Shown here: piece after piece, positions 31,399 to 39,780 of the stretch | Layout: each line of letters opens with the position of its first letter | Numbering within the stretch: the first letter of the stretch is position 1 | Program-made: the position numbers and the translations under genes | Assembly: GCF_004343605.1 (NCBI RefSeq) | Contig: NZ_POSF01000013.1 | Location: forward strand, 1 to 64,000 | From: Dehalobacter sp. 12DCB1 | GTDB lineage: Bacteria > Bacillota > Desulfitobacteriia > Desulfitobacteriales > Syntrophobotulaceae | Direction of reading: 5' to 3' | Length of the DNA: 64,000 nt | Notes under the pieces: generated by a model | The model's database searches: none | Told to the model about the DNA's origin: nothing | The model's input: the letters and a program-made list of their open reading frames with translations, nothing else

Positions 31399-32926
31399 AA
31401 AAAATATTACCTTTAAATTAACAGCCGGATTTGTTTCGATTGTCTTGATCTCAATGCTTACCCTGGGCTTAATCTTCATACAGGTTTTCCGCCAGTATGA
31501 AATAGATAGCCGGGAGCAGACTATGCTGGCTAACGCCCGCAGCATTTCCGAAATAGTTGCGGTCAATTTGCAAAGCAACGGTCAAATGCGCGGTATTGGC
31601 GGTTTTATGCGTTTTTTAGATACCATGACAGATGCAAAAGTCTGGATTATGGACAGACAAAATAATCCTCTGGTTTTCAGTGGCCCCGAGAATGATTCTG
31701 GAAATAATCCTATGGGAAAAGGGATGAGCAAGGGCTACGGCACGGGTGGTATGGGAATGGGAGCAGGAACAGGACAGACTCACACTTTTTACTCGGGACA
31801 GCTCCCAACAGAAGCGGAAAATGTTATTAATACCGTTCTTTCCGGGCAAGAATCTATTAGTCAAAGCTTTAGCAGCGTATATCAGGAAGAAACAATTACT
31901 GTAGGCGTCCCTATTTTTGACGTCAATAAACAGGTAATCGGCTCCGTTCTCTTACACACTCCGGTAACAGGTATAACCAATGTACTTGATAAAACAAACC
32001 GTATCCTGCTGGCCAGTCTTTTAATCGCCCTGCTCATTGCCATTGGTTTGGGAATTTTTTATTCGATTCTTTTCACCCGCCCTTTGAAAGCGATGACTAA
32101 TACGGCAATGGAAATGGCCCGCGGCAATTATAGCGCGCGGACCGGGATAAAACGTCAGGATGAAATCGGCCAGTTAGGAAATTCTCTTGATTTTTTAGCC
32201 TCAGGGTTAACAGAGGCCGGAGAAAAAATCGATAAACTGGAACAGGTCAGAAAAGATTTTGTTGCCAATGTTTCCCATGAGTTCAAAACGCCCTTGACTG
32301 TAATCAGGGGATCACTTGAAGCCCTGGCTGACGGGACAATCGACCAGCCTGAAGATATCCGGCGCTATTACAGCCGAATGCTTTCCGAGACCAGGAGTTT
32401 AGACCGGCTTGTTCAGGATCTTTTGGAACTATCCCGCCTGCAGTCCGGTAAAATAACCGTAAATTTCGAACCTGTTCACATTCCGAGCCTGCTTGCCGAT
32501 ACAGTTAAAAGTATGCAAACCATCGCAGCGGGAAAGGACATACAAATGCATTGTGAAATTCCCCAAAATGTTCCGCCTGTAAACAGTGATTATGACAGGC
32601 TCCGGCAGCTGTTTGTTATCTTTATCGACAACGCTGTAAAATATTCTCCGAAAAAAACTACCGTTAACGTAACTTTAGATCTTAGAGATAAATTAAAAGT
32701 AATCATCCGAGACCAAGGCCCCGGTATACCTGAAGAAGAACTTCCTTATATCTGGGACCGTTTTTACAAAACGGATAAATCGCGCAAAGGCGGCGGCACC
32801 GGGCTTGGGTTGGCCATAGCCAGGCATTTGAGTGAGCTTTTAAACTGCAAGCTTACTATGGAAAGCTCACTGGGGCAAGGAACAAAAGTTACTATGGAAC
32901 TTCCCTTTAGCAAGCAGGACGAATAG
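31391..32926 (+). CDS. Sensor histidine kinase with Gly/Met-rich sensor loop
   Basis: 511 residues. Membrane helix at about 10-30, extracytoplasmic sensor to about residue 200, second helix, HAMP (RPLKAMTNTAMEMARGNYSA), HisKA with VSHEFKTPLTVIRGSLEALA, and HATPase_c with N box FIDNAVKYSP, RDQGPGIPEEE and GGGTGLGLAIARHL. The sensor carries GMSKGYGTGGMGMGAGTGQ, a Met/Gly-rich stretch that could bind copper or another soft metal. Cognate partner of the upstream regulator. Confidence 0.92.
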   Translation: MFKKNITFKLTAGFVSIVLISMLTLGLIFIQVFRQYEIDSREQTMLANARSISEIVAVNLQSNGQMRGIGGFMRFLDTMTDAKVWIMDRQNNPLVFSGPENDSGNNPMGKGMSKGYGTGGMGMGAGTGQTHTFYSGQLPTEAENVINTVLSGQESISQSFSSVYQEETITVGVPIFDVNKQVIGSVLLHTPVTGITNVLDKTNRILLASLLIALLIAIGLGIFYSILFTRPLKAMTNTAMEMARGNYSARTGIKRQDEIGQLGNSLDFLASGLTEAGEKIDKLEQVRKDFVANVSHEFKTPLTVIRGSLEALADGTIDQPEDIRRYYSRMLSETRSLDRLVQDLLELSRLQSGKITVNFEPVHIPSLLADTVKSMQTIAAGKDIQMHCEIPQNVPPVNSDYDRLRQLFVIFIDNAVKYSPKKTTVNVTLDLRDKLKVIIRDQGPGIPEEELPYIWDRFYKTDKSRKGGGTGLGLAIARHLSELLNCKLTMESSLGQGTKVTMELPFSKQDE

Positions 32927-32979
32927 TTAACAAATTGTTTAACCTTTTGTAACTTTCTTAACGACAAAATCACCCTGAA

Positions 32980-33165
32980 TTATTGACATATGTTTATAGC
33001 GCATTCTTCCTGGGTAAATCCTTCCAGGTCAATAAGCCGTATTGTTTCATACTCATCAACAGACATAACGGCAAGATCATCTTTAGTCACATCTGAATTG
33101 AGCGGCCCATAAATGTTGCTTGCCGGTAAGCAGCAAACTTTTCGCCATTTTCTTGGTCTTGGCAT
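32980..33165 (-). pseudogene. Truncated DUF134 (UPF0251) regulator
   Basis: The N-terminal half of a DUF134 protein ([37 protein letters not shown]) stops after 61 residues, inside the helix-turn-helix. Intact members run beyond 90 residues with a second half that is absent here. GAGGGTAAAAAT precedes the ATG. Confidence 0.75.
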
Positions 33166-33224
33166 ATTTTTACCCTCATTTTAGTCTTAAAGAATCAGGG
33201 AATATTTCATTAATACTTGTATGG

Positions 33225-33905
33225 CTAATCCGGTACGCATATCTTATTGGAAAAAAATGCGCAAATAGTTTTTAGTAAAACTGTCATAACCACTAAAGCT
33301 GTTAAAACCAATAAAGCGGTGGCTATCCAGGCAAACAGTTGAACCTTGAGCGTCTCAAGGGCAGTGATGCTGGCGATTGTCGGTAACAATTTTTTCGGCA
33401 GCCCGTCATGAAAAATAAGTCTGTAAAAAATCAGCGTAAATAATACCACCCACCTGATATTCCCTTAGGAAAAAAAGTGTTGAAATTGGAAAACGAATTC
33501 GGCGTCAATGGAATGCCTTTGGTAAACAGAAATATACCTCCGAATATGAGAAATATAAACAGCACTGCAATTTTGATCATAGCCATTGCGCTTTCGACAT
33601 AGCTGAATCCTCTTTTTCCCAAGGCATTGATCACAATTACCAGAAGTAATATCAAAAGGGCAAAAACAGAAATTGACAGACTGGGAAACCAGAGCCGCAA
33701 AAAAATTCCGGAGGCAAGAGCTTCTGAACTTAGGGTTAAAATACCAGATATAAATACCAACCAACCAATGAGCGCACCTGGGATGGCCCCAAAAATTCCT
33801 CTATGTAAACGCGAAAGGATCTGGGAGAGGTGCGGTTTATAGTTATGCTGGTCATGGCTCCAAGCACTTGAGACATGATCAGCCCTCCAAGCAGGAACGC
33901 AATGA
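33225..33905 (-). pseudogene. Degenerate amino acid permease (APC family)
   Basis: Pieces in different frames read, from the N-terminal side, GPSVIIAFLLGGLIMSQVLG, then ISGILTLSSEALASGIFLRL with YVESAMAMIKIAVLFIFLIF, then ALETLKVQLFAWIATALLVL. The order and spacing fit an APC-superfamily amino acid transporter with at least two frameshifts and missing ends. Confidence 0.7.
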
Positions 33906-33998
33906 TAACTGAAGGTCCTGCTTAGTTAATTGCTAAACCTTTACTATTTTTTATATTATTTTCAACCTGGATTAGGCTAACCGTTTTTAATATTATTT

Positions 33999-34026
33999 AA
34001 AAAAGAAGCCCTGATTGCCGGGCTTC
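33999..34026 (-). terminator. Terminator after the secreted coiled-coil gene
   Basis: On the - strand GAAGCCC, an 8-base loop, GGGCTTC, then TTTTTT. Confidence 0.8.
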
Positions 34027-34056
34027 CCAATAAGATATTGCATCGATTTGCAGTCC

Positions 34057-34632
34057 TTAGCTGATATCATCCAATAGTGTCTGAAGTTCTTGCAGAACCT
34101 TATTCAATTCGGCTATTCTGGCTTGCTGCTCTGTCTGAATCATATTCATTGCTGTATTGGCAGCTTCAAGATCGCCCCGTAATTTAGCCTGATTCAGCAG
34201 AGCTACCTGTTCCTGAATCTTCCCCTGATGTTCAAGCATAATTTGCTGGCGTTCTGTTTGACAAGTTTGGATTGCTTGTTTAATTCTGGCCATTTCTTCA
34301 GCACTGATATTTGCTCTGTTTTGAAGTTTGTTTTGAATTTGGGCTTTTAGTTCTTCCGAACAATCATTGAGCTGGGTCTTTAAACCTGTGGTTGAACCTG
34401 CGTTTAACCTTACCTGCTGCCTAGCCTGTTCAAACTGGAGCTTTCCGGCCTGGTAGGCTTCCGTATTTCCTTTGTCCTGCAGCGTTGTACTGCCCTGATT
34501 GGCACCCTGTCCGGAGGTTCCTCCCGCCGTCTGACCCGAAGTTTGTTCGGTCGCCTGTCCGGCAGCCAAAGCTGTACCCGCTGTTCCCAGAAGTAAAATT
34601 CCGGCAATTACTATACTTAATAACTTTTTCAT
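34057..34632 (-). CDS. Secreted helical protein, function unknown
   Basis: 191 residues. Signal peptide MKKLLSIVIAGILLLGTAGT ending near ALAA, a Gln/Gly/Thr-rich linker (to about 55), then long amphipathic helices (AEEMARIKQAIQTCQTERQQ; AELNKVLQELQTLLDDIS) with two Cys. It resembles small secreted proteins found beside two-component systems in Desulfitobacterium-type genomes. Strong AAGGAGAG ribosome site. It follows the lipoprotein gene at 34645 and is probably in the same operon. Confidence 0.65.
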   Translation of the reverse strand: MKKLLSIVIAGILLLGTAGTALAAGQATEQTSGQTAGGTSGQGANQGSTTLQDKGNTEAYQAGKLQFEQARQQVRLNAGSTTGLKTQLNDCSEELKAQIQNKLQNRANISAEEMARIKQAIQTCQTERQQIMLEHQGKIQEQVALLNQAKLRGDLEAANTAMNMIQTEQQARIAELNKVLQELQTLLDDIS

Positions 34633-34644
34633 ATAACTCTCTCC

Positions 34645-34992
34645 TTATTGATCAAATGTTAACTCAGAATCTTGAGCTTCGTCCAGATTGTTGATGCTCT
34701 CAATCAGTTTATCAATTTCCCCCGATAATTCATTTAGGGTCTGCTGCTTTTGGGCATCCGTATAAACATTGTCGGACTTGCTTATGACCGAGACCCCGCT
34801 GTTTGTTCCGTCTAAAGATTGCTTGGTTGAGCTGGGATTTATTTCCTTTGACGTCCCCGTTTGGCCGGAGTTAGCTGCCTGGCTGTCAGCTGCCTGTTTA
34901 GCCGGCAAACCAGAAGAACTTTTGGCACAGGCAACGCAGCTGAAAATAAGCAATACTGCAGCAATACTGACCCAAATTATTTTTTTCTTCAT
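34645..34992 (-). CDS. Small lipoprotein, function unknown
   Basis: 115 residues. Signal peptide MKKKIIWVSIAAVLLIFSCV with lipobox Cys at about 22, a Ser/Gln-rich linker, then one helix pair (KQQTLNELSGEIDKLIESIN). ATG at 34992 with GGGGTGG just upstream; the frame extends to 35010 without a better site. Between the kinase gene and the secreted coiled-coil gene, all in one direction, suggesting a sensing or stress module. Confidence 0.65.
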   Translation of the reverse strand: MKKKIIWVSIAAVLLIFSCVACAKSSSGLPAKQAADSQAANSGQTGTSKEINPSSTKQSLDGTNSGVSVISKSDNVYTDAQKQQTLNELSGEIDKLIESINNLDEAQDSELTFDQ

Positions 34993-35119
34993 TGTCCACC
35001 CCTCTTTCAAAATGGGATATCAATTCAGCTAGCTGTTCTTGTTAAGCCTAATATAATTTTTAAATGTAAACACCCAATAAGCAAAATGTAAATAATTTGT
35101 GAAAATTCACCCAAGTAAA

Positions 35120-36553
35120 TTATTCTATAGAGAGAAGAGTAAACGTCAGAGAAGTCCCTTTTCCTTCAACGCTTTCGGCCCAAATGTTGCCCCCGTTTAC
35201 TTCGACCAGATTTTTGGCAATAGCTAACCCCAGACCTGTACTTTTATCATCAGAATTGCGGACCTTATCTGAACGGTAGAACTTTTCAAAAATATAGGGC
35301 AAATCAGCAGCAGCAATACCGAAACCGGTATCCTGAACAGCTAAGCAGACTTCATGGTTATTCAGTCCCGCATCAATAATAATCTGCCCTTCCTCCTGGG
35401 TATATTTAATAGCGTTGCTGAGGATATTGATCAGCACTTGTTTCAAAGAAGACGGATCAGCAAGAACATAAAGCCCGGAGGGAACCTTATTAATAACGGA
35501 CAGCCGCTTCTTTTCAGCCGGACTTCTTAACACAGACAATACACTTTCAGCTAATACAGCTATTTCGATACGTTCTTTCTGCAGAGTTATACTACCGGAC
35601 TGAATCTTTGCCAAATCCAGAAGATCGGAGGTTAAGCGGATCAGGCGTTGGGTTTCCTCCCGAATCAGGAACATATACTCCTGATAATCCTCTGGTTCAA
35701 CAACACCGTCGACGATTCCTTTGATAAATCCATTAATTGAAGTTAAGGGGGTTCTCAGTTCATGGGAAATATCCGCAATCAAATCGTTTCTCATCTTTTC
35801 TGTCTTATCAATCTGTTCTTTCATATAGTTGAAAGAATCAGAGAGCCTGCCGATTTCATCCTGCGATGCAACCACTGTGGGATCAGCTTTCTCCCCTTGG
35901 GCAATTTTCCGGGCAGCCGCATCCATTTCTTTGATTGGTTTGGAAATTCTCCTGGAATTATAATAAATGAACGGAAGGCTTAAAATAACCATTGCAGCAC
36001 CAACTGCCAGGATAATTAAATACATCTGGGCAACACTTTTGTTGATATTGCTTACGGGGCAAAGAATAAGAATTGCGCCCTCAATTTTTTCATTAATCGA
36101 TAAAGGGTACCCTACAAATAAAACATAATCGGCAAAATCTTTAGAATATTCCTTTTGCTGAAAAACCTTCTGCCCTTGGAGTACCAGTTTGACATTCCTG
36201 GCAACAAAACTCTCATCCAATCCGTTTAGAGCCAATCCTTGCTGTTTGGAAAATTGTGCTTCGTCAATTTTTAAGATATAAATAATCGATGCAGTACCAT
36301 ATGCAAGACCATTCACTTCTGAATTCAGTTCTTGCACAGAAATTTGATGCTGGTAATAATCCTGGGTCAATTGGTTGGCTTTTTGGGCCACCAATTCAAG
36401 TGTTTCCTTTTTTTCTGAAAAAACCGCGTCTTTGTAAACAATCGCCAGGATCAGTGTCATAGAAGCTATAGCTAAAACAGTAATAAGGAGATAGGTCGTT
36501 AAGAGGCGGGCAAATATACTTTTAAATATACTTTTAAATATACTTTTGAACAT
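35120..36553 (-). CDS. Sensor histidine kinase
   Basis: About 477 residues. The N-terminus repeats KSIF three times (KSIFKSIFKSIF) from a 12-base tandem DNA repeat, then a membrane helix, an extracytoplasmic sensor (to about 170), a second helix, HAMP (SKPIKEMDAAARKIAQGEKA), HisKA with ISHELRTPLTSINGFIKGIV and HATPase_c with ILSNAIKYTQEEG, DTGFGIAAADLPYIFEKF and STGLGLAIAKNLV. ATG at 36553 follows the regulator stop by one base, so the pair is translationally coupled. Confidence 0.92.
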   Translation of the reverse strand: MFKSIFKSIFKSIFARLLTTYLLITVLAIASMTLILAIVYKDAVFSEKKETLELVAQKANQLTQDYYQHQISVQELNSEVNGLAYGTASIIYILKIDEAQFSKQQGLALNGLDESFVARNVKLVLQGQKVFQQKEYSKDFADYVLFVGYPLSINEKIEGAILILCPVSNINKSVAQMYLIILAVGAAMVILSLPFIYYNSRRISKPIKEMDAAARKIAQGEKADPTVVASQDEIGRLSDSFNYMKEQIDKTEKMRNDLIADISHELRTPLTSINGFIKGIVDGVVEPEDYQEYMFLIREETQRLIRLTSDLLDLAKIQSGSITLQKERIEIAVLAESVLSVLRSPAEKKRLSVINKVPSGLYVLADPSSLKQVLINILSNAIKYTQEEGQIIIDAGLNNHEVCLAVQDTGFGIAAADLPYIFEKFYRSDKVRNSDDKSTGLGLAIAKNLVEVNGGNIWAESVEGKGTSLTFTLLSIE

Positions 36554-36554
36554 C

Positions 36555-37241
36555 CTATTTAACCTCCAGTTTATAACCAACGCCCCAGATTGTCTTAATC
36601 TCCCAGCCGGTAGAATCATTTTTCAATTTTTCCCTTAGGCATTTTATATGAACATCAACCGTGCGGGTATCGCCCAAATAAGAATAATCCCATATTCTTT
36701 CTAATAGTTGTTCTCTTGTAAATACAATATTCTTATTTTGAGCCAGGAAACTGAGCAGCTGAATTTCTTTTGGTTTCAACTCGACACCTTGGCCATCAAT
36801 ACTTGCTTGGTACTGATTCATGTCAATAATCAGATTATGTATCGTTATAATATTGCCCTTATTCTCTTGAGGTTGGGTATGGGGCTTTAACCTTACCTTT
36901 ACTCTGGCCAACAATTCTTCAGGTTCAAAGGGCTTAACGATGTAATCATCGGCACCGGCATCAAAACCGGCAACCTTGTCTGAAACCATATCCCTGGCAC
37001 TTACCATGATTACTGGAATATCCTTCTCCATTTTAAGCAGCTTACATACTTCCCAGCCATTAATCGAAGGGATCATGATATCCAATAAAACCAAGTCAAC
37101 TTTTGTCTTTTGGAGCAGGTCGATTGCAGAACTTCCGTCGTGACACATAATAGTGTCATATCCTGTTTTTTTTAAATAGAGATCCATTAACTTACAAATA
37201 TTTTTATCGTCATCAACAACTAGAATTGTGCCTTTTTCCAT
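36555..37241 (-). CDS. OmpR-type response regulator
   Basis: 228 residues. Receiver with VVDDDKNICKLMDLYLKKTG, phospho-Asp in VLLDIMIPSINGWE, VSARD and ADDYIVKPFEPEELLARV; winged helix with LKPKEIQLLSFLAQNKNIVF and TRTVDVHIKCLREKLKND. Pairs with the kinase downstream. The upstream 290 bases to the next remnant hold no gene I can recognise. Confidence 0.93.
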   Translation of the reverse strand: MEKGTILVVDDDKNICKLMDLYLKKTGYDTIMCHDGSSAIDLLQKTKVDLVLLDIMIPSINGWEVCKLLKMEKDIPVIMVSARDMVSDKVAGFDAGADDYIVKPFEPEELLARVKVRLKPHTQPQENKGNIITIHNLIIDMNQYQASIDGQGVELKPKEIQLLSFLAQNKNIVFTREQLLERIWDYSYLGDTRTVDVHIKCLREKLKNDSTGWEIKTIWGVGYKLEVK

Positions 37242-37531
37242 CGCCCATACCCCTTATCAATATTTTTTACTAATGTTTTAAAAAACGTTTGTTTTCATTT
37301 ATTCTTAATAATTCTAGCAATTTTTTAAAAATCATTTTTTTGAGAGCATGAGGGGCAATAGAAGTGGCATAGTTAGAATGAGAGAATCCACTGACAGTAG
37401 TTTGGTGGATTCTCGCTTATTACCTCGTTTTTGTATAAGTGATCAGAAGTTGCTCTTTTTAAAAGCTGATTTAGAGTCTTCTATTGCTTGTTAAACCAGT
37501 TGGCATGAACCGTCACGGAGATGAAGTCTGA

Positions 37532-37704
37532 TCATGTCACGATTTCGCTGGTCCCATTCAAGGCTGTTTGACAGGAACCATTATTCAATTTCAACTTAAT
37601 TTGATCCTTATCACGAGTACAATCGCCATTTATTGCAGCAAATACAGAGCCAGCTGGAATTAAAAGTGTTCGATTAAAGCGAGAATAAAAATGGTTTTTT
37701 TCAT
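37532..37704 (-). pseudogene. Frameshifted small secreted protein
   Basis: A good GAGGAG site and ATG at 37704 start MKKTIFILALIEHF, then stop. One frame over, the sequence continues LIPAGSVFAAINGDCTRDKD and QIKLKLNNGSCQTALNG. Joined, they make a signal peptide plus a short Cys-containing domain. One indel near 37665 separates the halves. Confidence 0.6.
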
Positions 37705-37759
37705 ATTTTTCTCCTCTTTTTTTCACACTTACAAAATCCTGTTCTTTTCTTATGATCAC

Positions 37760-38123
37760 TTTTTATGTAATTTGATGCCAAATTCCAAATATCTGATTTC
37801 TTTTTCAACCATACTTTAAACTCAAGATGTAAACTTCCCGTGAATAAATTGTAAACAATCTATGAACAACTTTTTTGTCCTTATGACCATAATACGTCAT
37901 CATTATTATCGTCTCAACGTGCCTTGAGTAGACAAAAAAGATGCCGCCTAAAGCTGGTATGGCCTTGGCGGCAAAGTATACATTTCAAATATCAACGTTT
38001 TTATGCAAGGATTTGCCTTATTAGATCATACTGCTTATTATTTCGAGCCATAATCTTCTACAAGACTAGTTCTCTATTGTCCCTACATCTTTTTGGCTTT
38101 AAATTGATACTTTTCTATTCAAC
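37760..38123. other. Non-coding stretch, nothing recognised
   Basis: AT-rich sequence between two gene remnants. I see no RNA gene, no convincing open frame and no repeat shared with the rest of the window. Confidence 0.5.
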
Positions 38124-38405
38124 TTACTCGGCGCTAAAGGCTTTGGTGGTTTTCGCACTTTCCAGTTTATTAGCCCTGGTCACTGTTACATACACATTAC
38201 CAGCTGCAGAGCCTATCTGCGGGATTATTACTGTCACTGAAGTTTGTCCGCTATCCACTGTTGCTGTTCCTAAAAGTGTACCGCCACTGGCTACGGAATA
38301 AACATTGACTACATCTCCTTCAACGAGAGAGCTTACTACGACCGTGTCATTGGTAACTGTTATTGTGGATGTACTAGGAGCTGCACTGTTTTCTGATGTG
38401 TAGGA
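38124..38405 (-). pseudogene. Remnant of an Ig-like surface protein
   Basis: A - strand frame without a start codon reads STITVTNDTVVVSSLVEGDV, NVYSVASGGTLLGTATVDSG and IGSAAGNVYVTVTRANKLES, then stops at 38124. The alternating beta pattern resembles bacterial Ig-like or S-layer-associated domains. The rest of the protein is absent. Confidence 0.5.
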
Positions 38406-38679
38406 TTATTGCTTTAGTTTATCCTGAGCTGCTAAAAACCGGAAAGCCTAGGGAGTGTGTGGCAGTAAATGTTCCAAACGTCTAATAAAATTGCCCACGC
38501 CTGGCAAAATAAAGAAAGGCAAAGATAAAATAGTTCAAGTGTTGACTCCAGTAGCTGCGATAGCCACAATTCGATTACCAAAAATGGGAGCTCAAGCCTA
38601 GCCGATTCCGGTCAAGGTTTGGACTGAAAGCTTGACAACCTAGCATGCATTGTCACGATACGATCTTACTATGCTATAC

Positions 38680-38915
38680 GTCTAACCATACTAGGATCGC
38701 GTACTGGTAAACACGCAGCCGTCCAAGTACCGCACCCATCGCAATGAGGGTCGAGGCACAAGCAAATTCAGCTAAGAGAAGCGCATGAATATTATTGGCA
38801 GAAATGGGTTCCAGTGAGAGAACTCCTGTGGATCAAATCAGCATATAGACAGGCAAACCGACGCTGACGACCAGGAATGTCCCTGTGGTCGCAGTTAAGC
38901 CTATCAAAACGGTCA
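38680..38915 (-). pseudogene. Remnant of a membrane transporter, ammonium/Rh-like
   Basis: Two frames read LTVLIGLTATTGTFLVVSVG and ANNIHALLLAEFACASTLIA followed by MGAVLGRLRVYQYAIL. The second stretch resembles the NNLINADFSAATVLISFGA region of Rh-type ammonium channels. Broken by a stop. The stretch 38406-38679 shows nothing clear. Family assignment is tentative. Confidence 0.35.
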
Positions 38916-38928
38916 AATAAATTCTTCA

Positions 38929-39768
38929 TCAGTGCTCCGCCTTTAGCTCCTGATATGTCTTTTGCAGGATCAGAGCATCCTCCTCAAGCTTCGGACTTTC
39001 ACAAATCACGGTTCCTTGGATGCCAAAGCTCAGGCAAGCTTTAAGGATTTCCCGGAATTTCAGGTCAGCTTCTTGCAAAACGAGATGTCTCTTTTCGCCT
39101 TTTGGACCATATTCAATCCCGGAAATATGGAAATGCGCATTGCTTATCCACTTCTCACCAAGCCCTTCGGCTGTCTGCTCAAGAATCGCGCAGAACTCGT
39201 CATAGCTGTTGAATTGACCATTGGCTCTGGCATGCAGATGGCTGAAATCAATACAGGGCAATACGCCCGGAACCTCCTGTGCTATTTTGATCGTTTCCGT
39301 GAGATCGCCAAACTGGGAGGGTTTACCTGTCGTTTCAGGCCTCAGGATGACCTGGTTGCCTTCCTGATCAAGTTCCTGCCGGACATCGCTGAGTTCTTTG
39401 ACCACTCTGGCTAAGACGGTAGCCGAGGTATCCCCAGAATAAAAAGCTGGATGAAAAACAATGCTTCCGGCCCCAAGTATCCCGGCAATCCTGGCCGTAT
39501 GAATAATCCTTGTTTTGCTTGCCTCGACTTTTTCCGTTTCACTAGAGTTCAGGTTGATATAGTAAGGCGCATGACAAGACAGGGATACGCGTTCTTTTTT
39601 CGCAGTCTCCCCGGTCTTTAACGCTTTATCTTCCTTCATTCTGACCCCGTGAACAAACTCGACTTCCATCGCATCCATTCCGAGTTCCCTGATTCTTAGG
39701 ATTCCGGCCTCCGTGGATGTTTCCTTGGAAGACAAAGGCACTCCGGCCGTGCCAAACTTGATGCTCAT
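38929..39768 (-). CDS. Endonuclease IV-like TIM-barrel protein
   Basis: 279 residues of the AP endonuclease family 2 / xylose isomerase-like fold. Metal-site positions appear in SCHAPYYINL, IVFHPAFYSGD, RPETTGKPSQFG, PCIDFSHLHARANG and NAHFHISGIEYG, the pattern of Nfo-type enzymes that cut DNA at abasic sites. Full length for the family. ATG start behind GGGGAGATC, 12 bases after the serA stop, so probably in one operon. Confidence 0.85.
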   Translation of the reverse strand: MSIKFGTAGVPLSSKETSTEAGILRIRELGMDAMEVEFVHGVRMKEDKALKTGETAKKERVSLSCHAPYYINLNSSETEKVEASKTRIIHTARIAGILGAGSIVFHPAFYSGDTSATVLARVVKELSDVRQELDQEGNQVILRPETTGKPSQFGDLTETIKIAQEVPGVLPCIDFSHLHARANGQFNSYDEFCAILEQTAEGLGEKWISNAHFHISGIEYGPKGEKRHLVLQEADLKFREILKACLSFGIQGTVICESPKLEEDALILQKTYQELKAEH

Positions 39769-39780
39769 GCCGATCTCCCC

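Noticed and set aside
36490-36553. Tandem 12-base repeat at the start of the kinase gene as a regulatory array
   Set aside because: It is in frame inside the coding region (KSIF repeats); a coding microsatellite is the simpler reading.
37924-38301. 125-codon + strand frame
   Set aside because: Antisense to the Ig-like remnant, which gives the more sensible translation on the other strand.
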